Positions 1-11,261 of a DNA stretch of 64,000 nt are shown here, in pieces. The notes under the pieces were generated by a model. It was given only the letters and a program-made list of their open reading frames with translations, was not told where the DNA came from and ran no database searches. Each line of letters starts with the position of its first letter. The stretch's first letter is position 1. Location of the stretch: NCBI GenBank assembly GCA_027024155.1, contig JALVTE010000121.1, forward strand, positions 102,313 to 166,312. The letters are read 5' to 3'. A program made the translations under genes and the position numbers. The stretch is from Campylobacteraceae bacterium (GTDB lineage: Bacteria; Campylobacterota; Campylobacteria; Campylobacterales; Sulfurovaceae).

Positions 1-1
1 T

Positions 2-184
2 TTTAGCCAATTAAGTAGTAAAAAAACACTTTTAAACTCACTGGAGTTAAAAGATAACACGATATCTGCTAACTATAGTGTAGATAGTAAAGAGTTAAAA
101 AGATTTAAATCTATTGCTTCTTCGGCTAAGTTAAAGATTAAGCAGAGTGGTAATAGCATAACAGTAGAGGGGGCAATTAAATGA
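2..184 (+). CDS. C-terminal fragment of a type II secretion protein, probably GspL-like (start outside window)
   Basis: Frame 2 is open from the window start (FSQLSSKKTLLNSLELKDNTISANYSVDSKELKRFKS...VEGAIK*) and its stop overlaps the start of the GspM-like ORF; call rests mainly on synteny. Confidence 0.5.
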   Translation, partial: FSQLSSKKTLLNSLELKDNTISANYSVDSKELKRFKSIASSAKLKIKQSGNSITVEGAIK

Positions 185-579
185 ATGTAAGCAAAAATAT
201 AATTGCTCTAGCTATTGGATTGCTACTTTTAATAGGTTCTATATTTTATAGTGTTACAATGAAGAGAAGTTATGAAAAGAGTCTACAAGAGGCTAAAACT
301 GAAGTAAAAGAGATAACAACTGTAGCATCTTTACAGAGACTATGGAAGGCTAAGGGCGAGATTAAGAAGATTAATACTATTTTACAAACTGTGCCAAGTA
401 GCAAGAAAGCAGGAATTTCTGTTAAACGCTCTAAAGCTACATTAAGCTTTAAAAATTTAACAGACAAAGAGTTAAATAAAATTTTAACAAAATTGGCGAT
501 GCAACCTATACAGTTTAAGAGTTTAAAAATCTTAAGAAGTGGAGAAAACTATTCTATGGAGTGCCTATGCGTGTGGTAA
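181..579 (+). CDS. GspM-like type II secretion inner-membrane protein
   Basis: Small single N-terminal TM protein between gspL-like tail and gspN/C/D/E; synteny-based. Confidence 0.5.
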   Translation: MNVSKNIIALAIGLLLLIGSIFYSVTMKRSYEKSLQEAKTEVKEITTVASLQRLWKAKGEIKKINTILQTVPSSKKAGISVKRSKATLSFKNLTDKELNKILTKLAMQPIQFKSLKILRSGENYSMECLCVW

Positions 580-1082
580 AAAATATAATACTATTTACTG
601 TTGCACTCTTAATTGGTGTTGTTTTGTTTATGCCAAAAAGTCAGCTATATTATTATGGAGAGAAACAGTTAAAGCAGTATGGTATTGTAATTGGTAATGA
701 GAAATTAGATGATAAATTGTTATCTTTAAATATTTTGCATCCTGTTGTATATTTACAAGGATTAGGAGTAGTAAGAGCTTCTAAAGTAGAGATAATGCCA
801 CTACTGTTTATTAATAAAATAGATGCAGATGGGGTTGAACTTATTAATGAAGCAAAGAAGTTTTTGAATATAAATATAACAAAACTTAAACTTAATCAAT
901 CTATTTTACAACCATACAGAGTAAAAATAGATGCGCAAGGAAGCTTTGGAATTGCTAATGGATATGCAAATTTAAAGAGTAGAGTAGTGCATATAGATAT
1001 TATTAAGTCAAAAGATATAAACTCTATTAAGAGATATTTAAAGAAAGGTGATAAAGGGTGGTATTATGAGTCAAAATTCTAA
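561..1082 (+). CDS. GspN-like type II secretion protein
   Basis: 173 aa, N-terminal TM, overlaps both neighbours in the T2SS operon. Confidence 0.5.
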   Translation: MPMRVVKNIILFTVALLIGVVLFMPKSQLYYYGEKQLKQYGIVIGNEKLDDKLLSLNILHPVVYLQGLGVVRASKVEIMPLLFINKIDADGVELINEAKKFLNINITKLKLNQSILQPYRVKIDAQGSFGIANGYANLKSRVVHIDIIKSKDINSIKRYLKKGDKGWYYESKF

Positions 1083-1929
1083 AAAAAGTACTTACACTCT
1101 TTTAGCTTCTATAGTAGCTGGCTTATTAATTGCTAAAGCTTCGTGGGTTGCTTTGGAGTTTACTAAACTACCTAAAAAAGGCGAAGATATAGAGAGTAGC
1201 AATGGCTTAAAACCTCTATATTACCACTACTCTTTAGCATCTAAAAAAGATTTACCAAAAGTTATAAAAACTAAAACTAAAACAGTAAAGAGAAATGTTG
1301 TAAAAAAGCCAAAACCAGAAAAGTTTAATAAATTTATATTGACAGGTATATATGATGGAGTTGATAAAAAGATAGTTGCATTAGAGTATTTAGGCAAAAA
1401 TTATGTACTAACAGTAGGAGAGGGCGTAGAGGGGTATATAGTTACTAAAGTATATCCAACTTATGCTATATTTACGAAGAATAAAAAAGAGTACAAATTA
1501 GATTTATATAAAGAAGGTACAAAAAGTTCTAATACGCGAGTAAATAGTGTAGCTAGTATTAGTAGTCAAGTTAAACCTGCTATTAAAAATAATAAGATAG
1601 AGAAAGAGGGTGATACAACATATATCCCTAAAAATTTATTTAATAAATATAAAACAAATATAAATGCCATTCGACAAAATATAGGTGTTGTTCCCTATAT
1701 GGATAATGGAAAATTAAATGGTTTTAAAATTAGATATGTAAAAAAAGGTAGCGATTTTGATAAATTAGGAGTTAAAAGAGGTGATATTATTACAGCAATT
1801 AATGGAGAACCACTAGATAACTTTAGGGTACCATTAGAGTTTTTTAATAATTTAGATTCAATTACAGCAGCAACATTAACAGTTAAACGCGGAAACGAAA
1901 TTAAGGAGTTAGAGTATGAAGTTCGTTAA
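1048..1929 (+). CDS. gspC: GspC-like type II secretion protein with C-terminal PDZ domain
   Basis: N-terminal TM, HR-like region, PDZ motif (VKKGSDFDKLGVKRGDIITAINGEPL), directly upstream of secretin. Confidence 0.75.
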   Translation: MIKGGIMSQNSKKSTYTLLASIVAGLLIAKASWVALEFTKLPKKGEDIESSNGLKPLYYHYSLASKKDLPKVIKTKTKTVKRNVVKKPKPEKFNKFILTGIYDGVDKKIVALEYLGKNYVLTVGEGVEGYIVTKVYPTYAIFTKNKKEYKLDLYKEGTKSSNTRVNSVASISSQVKPAIKNNKIEKEGDTTYIPKNLFNKYKTNINAIRQNIGVVPYMDNGKLNGFKIRYVKKGSDFDKLGVKRGDIITAINGEPLDNFRVPLEFFNNLDSITAATLTVKRGNEIKELEYEVR

Positions 1930-3922
1930 GATTATAATAAAAACATTAGCAGTAGCATTAGTTTTATCATCAACAGCAGTGGCAAAGGATGATATGATAA
2001 ATGTTAATTTTAAAAATATGCCACTTAAACAATTTGTACAATTAATTGGTAAATATACAGGTAAAAATGTTCTTATCGATGGTCAATTAAATGGAAAAGT
2101 TGATTTCGTAACTAATAATAATAAAATTAAGAGAAGTTCTCTTTTCTCTCTAGCTAACTCTATTTTAGGTAGTAAGGGGTATGCTCTTGTTGATCATGGT
2201 GATTTTTTAGAAGTTGTTAAAGCTTCTGATGCTGCTGGCTCTGGATTAGATGTAAGTAAAAATGTATCTGGTAATACAATGAAGACAGTTTTGTTTCCTT
2301 TGAAGTACTCTAATGCTGCTGTAATTCGTGCAAAAATAAGACCTCTTCTTCATAGAAATGCAAAGGTTATTTCGTTTAGGGCTAATAATATGTTAGCAGT
2401 AACTGCTTATCCTAGAACTTTAAAGGCAGTAAAGAAGTTGATAGAAGATATAGAAGCAAGTGGGCGTCGTGGTACAACTATAATTAAACTTAAAAATGCT
2501 GCTGTAAAAGATGTTTATCAAAATGTTTTGAATATGTCTAAATTACTTTTTCCTCAAACTATTCAGAGTGAAAAGGTTGGTGTACTTAAAGATGATGCAG
2601 CAAATACAATTATTTTAGTAGGTAAAAAGACAAATGTAGATAAATTGCTTAAATATGTTGAAAATTTAGATGTAAAGGGTGAATCTATTGAGCAAAAGAT
2701 GTATGTAATTCCACTGAAAAACTCTAATGTTGAAGATATGGAAAAGATTATGTCTAAACTTGTTGCACAAATGAATAATATGCCTACATCTCCTTTAAAA
2801 AAAGCTGCTGCTAAAAAATCTAAAGCTACAAAGGCAATGGTTGTAGCGGATAAAGAGAGAAATGCTCTTATTGTACTAGCAACTCCAGACCAAATTAAAA
2901 ATATTCGTGCAGTAATTAAAAAAATAGATGTTGCTAAACCTCAAGTGTATGTAAAAGCAAGAATAGTAGAGATAAATGTTGCAAAAGCTAGAAATGTTGG
3001 GCTTAAATATGGCTTTGAAGGTGGTAAAATAACGACTAGAGGACTCTTTAGTTTGGCTGGTAATATGGGGGCACCTACTCTTATGGTTAGTAGAAATTTA
3101 TTAGGTTTTTTAAGTACTCAAACGACAGACAGTAACGGTAATACCATTACAAATAATCCATTTAGTTTTGGAAATAGCATTAAAGAGTTGTTTGCAATAG
3201 GAATTAAGATGGATTTACTGCAACAAAATGGTGCAGCACATACACTAAGTGAACCATCAGTTCTTTGCTCGAATAATCAAGATGCAGAGATTTATGTGGG
3301 TGAGACTCGCTCTATATTGGTTAGTTCATCTGTGGGTGATACTAAAGATGCAGTTGTAAGAAACAAGTATAGCCGTGAAGATATTGGTATCTCTTTGAAG
3401 GTTAAACCAAGATTATCTAGTAACTCTAAAGTAGCCCTTCAGGTAGAAGCAACTATAGAAGATGTTGTTCCAGGTTCGGGAAGTGCAGCCGATAGACCAA
3501 CAACTACAAAGAGAAAAGTTACAACAAGTGCCATTGTGAATAATGCACAAACTATTATTTTAGGTGGATTGATGAAGAGTAGTGGTGGTAAAAGCGTGAG
3601 TAAAATACCAATTTTAGGAGATATCCCTATTATTGGTTCACTATTTACCTCTACAAGTTATAGTGAAAGTAAGATTAATGTTGTTATCTATTTAACTCCA
3701 TATATTGTTAGAAAAAGTAGCGACTTAACAAAACTTAGAGAGTTTTTGGGTGAGCTAGATAGTATAGGTGCTAAATATAGTAAATATATACGACAAAAGT
3801 TAGCAGAAAGGGCCGGAATAGTAGAAGATACACCACCAAGCAGTAAATATACTGTTCCTGTTCAAACACGAGCAAAGAGTACACATAGAGACCCACTTGA
3901 TGTTTTAAGAACTCGACCATAA
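1916..3922 (+). CDS. gspD: Type II secretion secretin GspD
   Basis: Signal peptide, N0/N1 repeats, secretin core (VPGSG..DRPTTTKRKVTTSAIVNNAQTIILGGL). Confidence 0.92.
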   Translation: MKFVKIIIKTLAVALVLSSTAVAKDDMINVNFKNMPLKQFVQLIGKYTGKNVLIDGQLNGKVDFVTNNNKIKRSSLFSLANSILGSKGYALVDHGDFLEVVKASDAAGSGLDVSKNVSGNTMKTVLFPLKYSNAAVIRAKIRPLLHRNAKVISFRANNMLAVTAYPRTLKAVKKLIEDIEASGRRGTTIIKLKNAAVKDVYQNVLNMSKLLFPQTIQSEKVGVLKDDAANTIILVGKKTNVDKLLKYVENLDVKGESIEQKMYVIPLKNSNVEDMEKIMSKLVAQMNNMPTSPLKKAAAKKSKATKAMVVADKERNALIVLATPDQIKNIRAVIKKIDVAKPQVYVKARIVEINVAKARNVGLKYGFEGGKITTRGLFSLAGNMGAPTLMVSRNLLGFLSTQTTDSNGNTITNNPFSFGNSIKELFAIGIKMDLLQQNGAAHTLSEPSVLCSNNQDAEIYVGETRSILVSSSVGDTKDAVVRNKYSREDIGISLKVKPRLSSNSKVALQVEATIEDVVPGSGSAADRPTTTKRKVTTSAIVNNAQTIILGGLMKSSGGKSVSKIPILGDIPIIGSLFTSTSYSESKINVVIYLTPYIVRKSSDLTKLREFLGELDSIGAKYSKYIRQKLAERAGIVEDTPPSSKYTVPVQTRAKSTHRDPLDVLRTRP

Positions 3923-3925
3923 GGA

Positions 3926-5446
3926 GTGCAGATGCAGTTACCTATATTAGAGCATGTAAACTTAGAGCCATTAATCGAAGATGGTATAGATTATCGCCAA
4001 GCCTTAAAACATGGATTACTCTTTGCAACAGTAGGCAAAGAGAAAGTTGCTATTTTATCTAAAGATAATTTAGCAGGGGCTATGAACCATAAGGCAAGAA
4101 TTGGTAATGATTACAAAATGTATATGCTCGATGACGAAAGTTACGAGAGACTGCATAATAAATTTTTAGAGATTCAAACAAGTAGTGAATTTGAAAAGAT
4201 GCAAAGTAGTGCATCAGACGAGCTTATAGAGGCAGAGAGTGAACTATTAGAGTTTATTCAAAATTCTCAAAACTTACTTAGTAGCGAAGAGTCTGCTCCT
4301 ATTATTAAACTTGTAAACTCTCTATTTTTCCAAGCGATTAAGAAGGGTGCGAGTGATATTCATATAGAAATTCACGAAAGAAGGGGCGAAGTTCGCCTGA
4401 GAGTGGATGGCGCACTTAAAAAGCATTTAGATTTAGAAAAGAGTGTTGCAAATTTGGTTATTAACCGTATTAAAGTTATCTCTAATTTGGATATTTCGGA
4501 AAAGAGAATACCGCAAGATGGCAGAACTCAAGTTTCGATATCTGGCAAAACATTAGATGTTAGGGTTTCGGTACTTCCTACCTATTATGGCGAGCGTGTT
4601 GTTATGCGTATTTTGATGCAGAGCGAGAGTATTCCTACACTTGAAGAGTTAGGTTTTGCAGAAGAGACAACAAAAGCATTTTATAAATTATTAAATCACT
4701 CTCATGGTATGATTTTGGTAACTGGACCAACAGGTTCTGGTAAATCTACCACATTGCATTCATTTTTACAGTATATTGCTTCGCCAGATAAGAATATTAT
4801 TACTGTAGAAGACCCAGTAGAGTACAATGCTGACCATGTAAATCAGATTCAAGTAAACGATAAAGTAGGGCTTACATTTGCTGCGGGGCTTCGCTCTATT
4901 TTAAGACAAGACCCAGATGTTGTAATGGTTGGAGAGATTCGAGATAGTGAAACAGCAGAAATTGCTATGCAAGCAGCATTAACAGGGCACTTACTGCTCT
5001 CTACTTTGCACACAAACGATGCTACATCTTCACTTACTCGTTTAATGGATATGGGAATAGAAGATTATCTATTAAGCTCTACACTAATTGGGGTACTTGC
5101 ACAAAGACTTGTTCGAAAACTTTGTGACCACTGTAAAGTGCCAACTCTTTTACCAGAAAATGTATTAAAAGATTTAGAGTTAGACGAAAGAAGTATATAC
5201 TATCAAGCAGTTGGGTGTAGACAGTGCGATTTTACTGGTTATAATGGAAGACAAGCAGTAGGCGAACTATTTATTATGAATGATGATGTAAAAGAGTATA
5301 TGAAAAAGGGTTTAAACGACCATGAGATTAGAGAAATACTTAAAAAACAGGGTATGAAGACAATAGCCGATAAGTTAAAAGATATGATGAAAAGTGGCTT
5401 AACAAGTTACGAAGAGGCTTTAAGAGTCGGTATTATGGATGGCTAA
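3926..5446 (+). CDS. gspE: Type II secretion ATPase GspE
   Basis: Walker A GPTGSGKSTT, Walker B/Asp box, HLLLSTLHTNDA, Cys motif CDHCKVP...CRQCDFTGYNGR. Confidence 0.93.
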   Translation: MQMQLPILEHVNLEPLIEDGIDYRQALKHGLLFATVGKEKVAILSKDNLAGAMNHKARIGNDYKMYMLDDESYERLHNKFLEIQTSSEFEKMQSSASDELIEAESELLEFIQNSQNLLSSEESAPIIKLVNSLFFQAIKKGASDIHIEIHERRGEVRLRVDGALKKHLDLEKSVANLVINRIKVISNLDISEKRIPQDGRTQVSISGKTLDVRVSVLPTYYGERVVMRILMQSESIPTLEELGFAEETTKAFYKLLNHSHGMILVTGPTGSGKSTTLHSFLQYIASPDKNIITVEDPVEYNADHVNQIQVNDKVGLTFAAGLRSILRQDPDVVMVGEIRDSETAEIAMQAALTGHLLLSTLHTNDATSSLTRLMDMGIEDYLLSSTLIGVLAQRLVRKLCDHCKVPTLLPENVLKDLELDERSIYYQAVGCRQCDFTGYNGRQAVGELFIMNDDVKEYMKKGLNDHEIREILKKQGMKTIADKLKDMMKSGLTSYEEALRVGIMDG

Positions 5447-6042
5447 TGTTTAAAAAGAATAGACCAGCCTTTACTCTAATAGAAATTTTAATAGCTATAA
5501 CACTGCTATCTATTGTATTGATAGGACTTTATGGAGTGCTAGATACTCAAAGACGCTCTGTAGATATTATAAAAAAGAATTTAGATAAAAGCATAGATAA
5601 TGACCGCGTTATTATGGTTTTGTATAATGATATTTTAAGTAGTGATGGCAATATTACTTTAAAAAAAGGCGAGAGAGATACTCTATGTATTGAATCTACT
5701 AGAAATTCTCTGTATGAGTTAGGCGTTGCTAAAGTTTGTTGGCTTGTTCTTAAAGAGGATGATACTTTGGTTAGAATCGAGGGTAATGGCTATAGACTGC
5801 CATTAGGCTTAGAAGATAATGTAGAGATAGATAGAGTCTTAAAAGGCGTTAGAGTATTTGATATCACAAGAAGTAAAAGTAATATTTTAGCAGTGATACA
5901 AGAGGCTAATAAAGAGCCTTATAGTTTTTTATTGCAAGGTATAAAAGCACCTCCAAAGCCTAAGCCAAAAAAGAAGAAAATAAAAAAGAGAGAAGATAAT
6001 AGAAGCAAAATACCTGTAAAAAATACAGGAGGAATGTTTTAA
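5446..6042 (+). CDS. Prepilin-type N-terminal methylation protein, minor pseudopilin (GspJ-like)
   Basis: RPAFTLIEILIAITLLSIVLIGLYGVLD prepilin leader; last gene of T2SS run. Confidence 0.7.
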   Translation: MFKKNRPAFTLIEILIAITLLSIVLIGLYGVLDTQRRSVDIIKKNLDKSIDNDRVIMVLYNDILSSDGNITLKKGERDTLCIESTRNSLYELGVAKVCWLVLKEDDTLVRIEGNGYRLPLGLEDNVEIDRVLKGVRVFDITRSKSNILAVIQEANKEPYSFLLQGIKAPPKPKPKKKKIKKREDNRSKIPVKNTGGMF

Positions 6043-6059
6043 ATTAAAAGGGTTTAATT

Positions 6060-6449
6060 ATGAAAGATAATATAGGTGAAAAATTTCAAAAAGATATAGA
6101 AAATTTAACAGATTTTGAGCAAGCAGTAATAGTAAATAAAGCCACCGAAGCTCCATTTAGCTCGCCTCTTTTAGAAGAAAAAAGAGATGGAGTATTTATC
6201 TGTAAACTATGCAAAAGCCCACTGTTTAAAAGTAGCGCAAAGTTTAATTCAGGAACTGGCTGGCCAAGTTTTGATGAAGAGATAGAGGGTGCAGTAAAAA
6301 GAGTCCCTGATGCAGACGGCAGACGAGTAGAGATAGTATGCGCAACTTGTGGTGCCCACTTAGGACATGTTTTCGAAGGCGAAGGCTTTACCCCTAAAAT
6401 GACCCGCCACTGCGTAAATGGTATCTCTTTAGAGTTTAAAGAATTTTAG
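6060..6449 (+). CDS. msrB: Peptide-methionine (R)-S-oxide reductase MsrB
   Basis: CKLC..., GTGWPSFDEEI, CATCGAHLGHVFEGEG, RHCVNGISLEF motifs. Confidence 0.95.
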   Translation: MKDNIGEKFQKDIENLTDFEQAVIVNKATEAPFSSPLLEEKRDGVFICKLCKSPLFKSSAKFNSGTGWPSFDEEIEGAVKRVPDADGRRVEIVCATCGAHLGHVFEGEGFTPKMTRHCVNGISLEFKEF

Positions 6450-6480
6450 TATTAGTAACTTCGGTTATTAATTTTTATTT

Positions 6481-7764
6481 CTAATAAGCTCTATTCCTAC
6501 TACGATTTCTAGGTTTTTGTACTCTATTAGAGTTGCCATCTCTCTTTTTACTAGCAGATTTTTTAGGCTGATTTCGGTTGCCTCTGCCACCCATATTTAT
6601 AGGTTCGGCTTTAATACTTGGGTCTACTTCGAAGCCTTCGATTACTACTTTTTTAATCTTTTGTGAAGTTAGGCGTTCTATATTTCTTAAGAAATCTTTT
6701 TCATCCACACAAACTAGAGATACAGCTTCGCCAGCTCTACCAGCTCTTCCTGTTCTTCCAATTCTGTGTACATAATCTTCGGGTACATTTGGTAGCTCGA
6801 AATTTACAACATGCGGTAGCATATCTATATCGAGTCCTCTAGCTGCAATATCTGTTGCAACAAGTACTTGCACTTGTTTCGCTTTAAAGTTTGCCAACGC
6901 CTTGCTTCTTGCACTTTGGCTCTTATTTCCATGAATTGTAGCCGAAGATATACCTTGTTCAGCTAAGTATTGGCTAAGTTTGTTTGCTCCATGTTTTGTG
7001 CGAGTAAATACTAATACTTGTTGCCATGAACCATCTTTAATTAGCTTGCAAAGTAGAGCTCTTTTTTTAACTTTATCTACGGGGTGAACAATTTGTTTAA
7101 CTCGTTCAGATGTGCTGTTTTGTGCTGCTACCTCTACCAAGCTTGGGTCTACTTGAAAACCCGATGCTAATGCTTTTATCTCTTTAGAAAATGTTGCTGA
7201 AAAAAGTAGAGTTTGTCTGTTTTTTGGAACAATTTTAATAATTTTTTTAATATCATTAATAAACCCCATATCTAACATTCTATCGGCTTCGTCTAGTACT
7301 AAAATTTCGACTTTTGTTAAATCTACAACTTTTTGCGAAATTAAATCTAGCAATCTACCAGGAGTTGCAATTAGAATATCGACACCTCTTCTAATAGTTC
7401 CAATTTGTCGGTTTATGCTAACACCACCAAAAACAATAGCCGATTTGTATGGTAAAAATTCAGAATATGTAGCTACATTTTCTCCAACTTGTGCTGCAAG
7501 TTCCCTTGTTGGCGTTAAGATAAGTGCACGAATATGTGGCTTTTTTTGCTTACTGTTTGTAGGCTTGCTCATCTCTAAATTCTCTAACATAGGCAGAGTA
7601 AACCCAGCCGTCTTTCCTGTACCTGTTTGAGCTGCTGCTAAAACATCTTTTCTCTGTAAAATCAGTGGAATAGCTCTCTCTTGAATAGGAGTTGGCTTTG
7701 TATAACCAGTTTTAGCGATAGCTTTTAAAATGGGTTCGCTAAGCCCCAATGTAGTAAATGACAT
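6481..7764 (-). CDS. rhlE: DEAD-box RNA helicase, RhlE-like
   Basis: [26 protein letters not shown] motifs and basic C-terminal tail. Confidence 0.9.
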   Translation of the reverse strand: MSFTTLGLSEPILKAIAKTGYTKPTPIQERAIPLILQRKDVLAAAQTGTGKTAGFTLPMLENLEMSKPTNSKQKKPHIRALILTPTRELAAQVGENVATYSEFLPYKSAIVFGGVSINRQIGTIRRGVDILIATPGRLLDLISQKVVDLTKVEILVLDEADRMLDMGFINDIKKIIKIVPKNRQTLLFSATFSKEIKALASGFQVDPSLVEVAAQNSTSERVKQIVHPVDKVKKRALLCKLIKDGSWQQVLVFTRTKHGANKLSQYLAEQGISSATIHGNKSQSARSKALANFKAKQVQVLVATDIAARGLDIDMLPHVVNFELPNVPEDYVHRIGRTGRAGRAGEAVSLVCVDEKDFLRNIERLTSQKIKKVVIEGFEVDPSIKAEPINMGGRGNRNQPKKSASKKRDGNSNRVQKPRNRSRNRAY

Positions 7765-7923
7765 ATATAACCTAATATTTAATTTGAATGCAAGTATAGC
7801 AGATATTTATATTTTGCAGGCTGTTTTTAGTCTATATATCAACTATTGATATATATATGCGGTTGGTAAATAATATGTGATATTATTAGAGATGCCCTAT
7901 AAAAAACCAAAAGGTAATAAAAA

Positions 7924-8676
7924 ATGAAACAAATTACTCTAAGAGTACTGTTTATTGGCATCTGTGTATTAGGATTTGTTGCATGTAATATTGTAAATAG
8001 TTCAAGCTTAGATAGTTCAGAAGAGAATCATTTGATTGCAAACATACCTGAGGCTTCGGGAATTTCATACTGCAATAATACAGATACTCTAATTGTTGTT
8101 AGCGATGAGGGCTCATTTTATGAAATCAATTCCAAAGGTAAAATTTTAGATACTCATGAGCTTGGAGATTACGACTTTGAGGGTGTAGTGTGTGAAGACA
8201 ATAAATTAATGCTTGCTGTAGAGGGTGAAGGCTTATTGCAAGTAGATAGAGATACTTTAGATACAAAATTTTTCGAGTTAAAAGGTGATGGTTACAAAAT
8301 AACTAATAAACATGGCATAGAAGGGCTTACAAAAATCAAAAAGCGATACTATCTCTCTATTCAGGCAAAAAATGAGGAGGATTCAAAACTATTAGTTGTT
8401 AAGCTTGATGGAGACTGTGCAGAGGTTAAGAGGGTAATAGACCATGGCATTATAGACTCTTCGGGGCTTACATATGAAAATAAAAAGCTCTATATTGTTT
8501 CAGATACAAACGATGCCCTATATATTTACAATATAAAGACAAAGGAGATAGAGCAAGAGATAGAACTCCCAGAATTCGCCCAAGAGGGCGTGGCATTTGA
8601 TAAAGATAATAATATCTTCTTTGCAGATGATAATGGAGCTGTATTGAGATATAAAATAAAAGATTTAGATATTTAA
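7924..8676 (+). CDS. SdiA-regulated/YjiK-like beta-propeller lipoprotein
   Basis: Lipobox-like LGFVAC and propeller-like repeats (IPEASGISYCNNTDTLIVVSDEGSFYEI, DFEGVV, GIEGLTK). Confidence 0.65.
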   Translation: MKQITLRVLFIGICVLGFVACNIVNSSSLDSSEENHLIANIPEASGISYCNNTDTLIVVSDEGSFYEINSKGKILDTHELGDYDFEGVVCEDNKLMLAVEGEGLLQVDRDTLDTKFFELKGDGYKITNKHGIEGLTKIKKRYYLSIQAKNEEDSKLLVVKLDGDCAEVKRVIDHGIIDSSGLTYENKKLYIVSDTNDALYIYNIKTKEIEQEIELPEFAQEGVAFDKDNNIFFADDNGAVLRYKIKDLDI

Positions 8677-8727
8677 AGTCTATTTATTATAGGGAGCAAG
8701 TAATTTTAGCTCCATATTTTATACAGA

Positions 8728-10428
8728 TTAATCATCATCTCTATTGAACCATTTATGGAATCTTCTGAATCTTTTTCTAAATATTTTTTTGTAAATTGTA
8801 CCAGTTGCAAACATATCTTTGCTTACATCATTTAAATTAGGTGTATCTTCAAATAGTTCGCCAAAGCCGTCATCAGTGTCTGGTGTTGGGATATCGCAAG
8901 TTGTATTAACCTCTTTATAAAAGTTACCTTGAATTGGAACACCGCCTGTATAAATACTTCCATCTAACTCTAATGTATCTAAGTTAATTCTAAAAAATCT
9001 ACCACCATCAGTCCAGAAATTATAATAGTATTCTCCATCTTCGCTAACATGTTGCATATGTGATTGAGTTAAGTTAAAAATGCCTTCTCTTTCAAAATCT
9101 AAAGGAATATTTTTAACAAATTTTTTATGTTTTGTATCTATGATAGTTACAAAATTATCTAAGTGGTTAGTTACAATAGCTAAATGTTTCTGTTTAGAAA
9201 ACGCTACGTGCCCAGCCCCATAGCCAGCTTGAATAACTTTTTTAACTTTCATATTTTTCGTTCTAATTACGAATACTTCGCCTTGCTTTTTAAACTCTTT
9301 AAATATATTTTGATAATAAGAGATACCTTTCCATTCTACAAATAATTTAAATGCTCTGCTATAGTGTCTTCTGTGTTTAATTTTATTAAAGAATTTTAAA
9401 ATTCTTTTTCTGTCGCTATAGTTTGCTATATTTTTTCCTAAAATATAGTGTGCTGCTACAGGAGCATATAGATATTTTTTATTTGGTGAAATATATAAAT
9501 TATGACCAAACATTCCCTCTATTTTCCCTTTGTCAAACTCTGCAATTCCTACAATTTTTAATAGTCCATGCTTTAATTTAAATTTATATACACGAGGTGC
9601 TATATTTAAATCTTTATTCCCCTCTGTCATACCAAAGAAAATTTTATTATGTGGATTGTTTTTATCTCTTGGTATCATTTGATGCATAGAAGAGTTTGTT
9701 CTTATTGTTTGTAGCAATTTTGTACTGTATAAATCATCTTCTTTTTCGATTTTGTACACATGTATTGCTCTATTTGCTCTATCTATAATTATAAATTCAT
9801 TACTACTTAGCCATAATGGATGTCCAGATATTTGGTCTCCTCCATAATCTGGTGCATAGCACTTAAAGTTAGGGTCAAAATTTTCTTTATCTGAATATAA
9901 TAGTACATTAGATTCTATTGGGTCAGCTTCGTAGTGATTACATCTAATATTAAAGCCTGCTCTACCTACCATTTTTAATTTTTGTGCATCTATTAATACT
10001 GCAGCTGGTCTATCTCTTGAATTTAATAAAATTAAATTATGCTTTTTATTGTAAGCATCTGATGAACGGGGTCTAAAAGGTAAATTAATCTTTTTAATAA
10101 AGGTATCGCTCTTAATATCCCAAACCGTTGTAAAGTAAGAGCCCTTTGCAACAAGCATCATATAGTTGGCACCACTTAAAGTTCCCATTGGGTCTGCGTG
10201 GTGATTTGTAGAGCCTTCAACAGGCTCTAAATTTAGTAACTGCATAGTGTCATAATTGATAGTTATTATATGATTCTCAGGATTATGTTCGTCAGCATAC
10301 TGAACAATATGTTCTTTGTATGGTGCATAGCAATCATTTGCATCATCTCCAGCAATAGCAGATGTAAATGTTAAAGATAGTATCGAAATAATCGATAATC
10401 CTATATTTTTATAATTTAATTTTTTCAT
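8728..10428 (-). CDS. Secreted beta-propeller-like protein of unknown function
   Basis: Signal peptide (LTFTSAIAG) then 566 aa with propeller-like repeats (FVTIIDTKHKKFVKNIPL). Confidence 0.5.
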   Translation of the reverse strand: MKKLNYKNIGLSIISILSLTFTSAIAGDDANDCYAPYKEHIVQYADEHNPENHIITINYDTMQLLNLEPVEGSTNHHADPMGTLSGANYMMLVAKGSYFTTVWDIKSDTFIKKINLPFRPRSSDAYNKKHNLILLNSRDRPAAVLIDAQKLKMVGRAGFNIRCNHYEADPIESNVLLYSDKENFDPNFKCYAPDYGGDQISGHPLWLSSNEFIIIDRANRAIHVYKIEKEDDLYSTKLLQTIRTNSSMHQMIPRDKNNPHNKIFFGMTEGNKDLNIAPRVYKFKLKHGLLKIVGIAEFDKGKIEGMFGHNLYISPNKKYLYAPVAAHYILGKNIANYSDRKRILKFFNKIKHRRHYSRAFKLFVEWKGISYYQNIFKEFKKQGEVFVIRTKNMKVKKVIQAGYGAGHVAFSKQKHLAIVTNHLDNFVTIIDTKHKKFVKNIPLDFEREGIFNLTQSHMQHVSEDGEYYYNFWTDGGRFFRINLDTLELDGSIYTGGVPIQGNFYKEVNTTCDIPTPDTDDGFGELFEDTPNLNDVSKDMFATGTIYKKIFRKRFRRFHKWFNRDDD

Positions 10429-10808
10429 ATCTTCTCCTAAATAAAATAATTAAAAGTTTACAGTTAAGATGTGGCATAAAATGAGTAATCTTTCAATATG
10501 TTATAAATTTTATTTTCAAAAGATAGATATATCGAGATAATGGAATATTTTTTATTGATAACTGATATAAAAGTTTATTAAATAGAACATAAAAGTGATA
10601 ACAAACAGTTTTTGTGTATGATTTGACATAAAATAGTGAGTTGTTTTTTAGGATATTTTTAGAACTTTACTTTCTTAATGCTAACTGTAGTTATTAAGAA
10701 TTTATTTCCATAGTTTTCTAAGTTTTTTCATAGTTTTTACTTTTATAAGAATGATGGTAAAAGCATATTAATTTTTTAACCCAAAAATTGTTAATCTAAA
10801 ATAGACAA

Positions 10809-11261
10809 TTATATAAGTAATTTTAAACAGCACTGTTTATACTTTTTACCACTACCACAAATACATTTACTATTTCTAGCTATATTAGCTTTGCTATTAT
10901 AGTGTTTACCACTTTTGTAAAGCCAGCTATCGTATTGTTTTACAAATGTAGACAACTCGTGAATTAACTCTTGTCTACCTTCATAAATATAGTAAGCCTT
11001 AAACTCTACTTCTGTTTCACTGTAATTTATAATCTCTAAATGTTGCCAAAAACTATTTTTAGCCCAATGTTCTACCTCTTCTAACTGGGCTTTACTCCAG
11101 TTGTCAATCTGTGTCTTTTGAATATACTCTAAGTTTACAGTTTTGTATGCGTAGTATCTGCTTTGCATAAGCTCTAGTGCACTTTTTGCTTTAGTTTTAC
11201 CATTTACGATATTGCGACAATAGCTATTGTCAAGTTTGTCATTTTTTATACAATTACTCAT
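10809..11261 (-). CDS. YchJ-like SEC-C metal-binding protein
   Basis: C-terminal CICGSGKKYKQCC SEC-C motif; YchJ-like core (SALELMQSRYYAYKT). Confidence 0.8.
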   Translation of the reverse strand: MSNCIKNDKLDNSYCRNIVNGKTKAKSALELMQSRYYAYKTVNLEYIQKTQIDNWSKAQLEEVEHWAKNSFWQHLEIINYSETEVEFKAYYIYEGRQELIHELSTFVKQYDSWLYKSGKHYNSKANIARNSKCICGSGKKYKQCCLKLLI

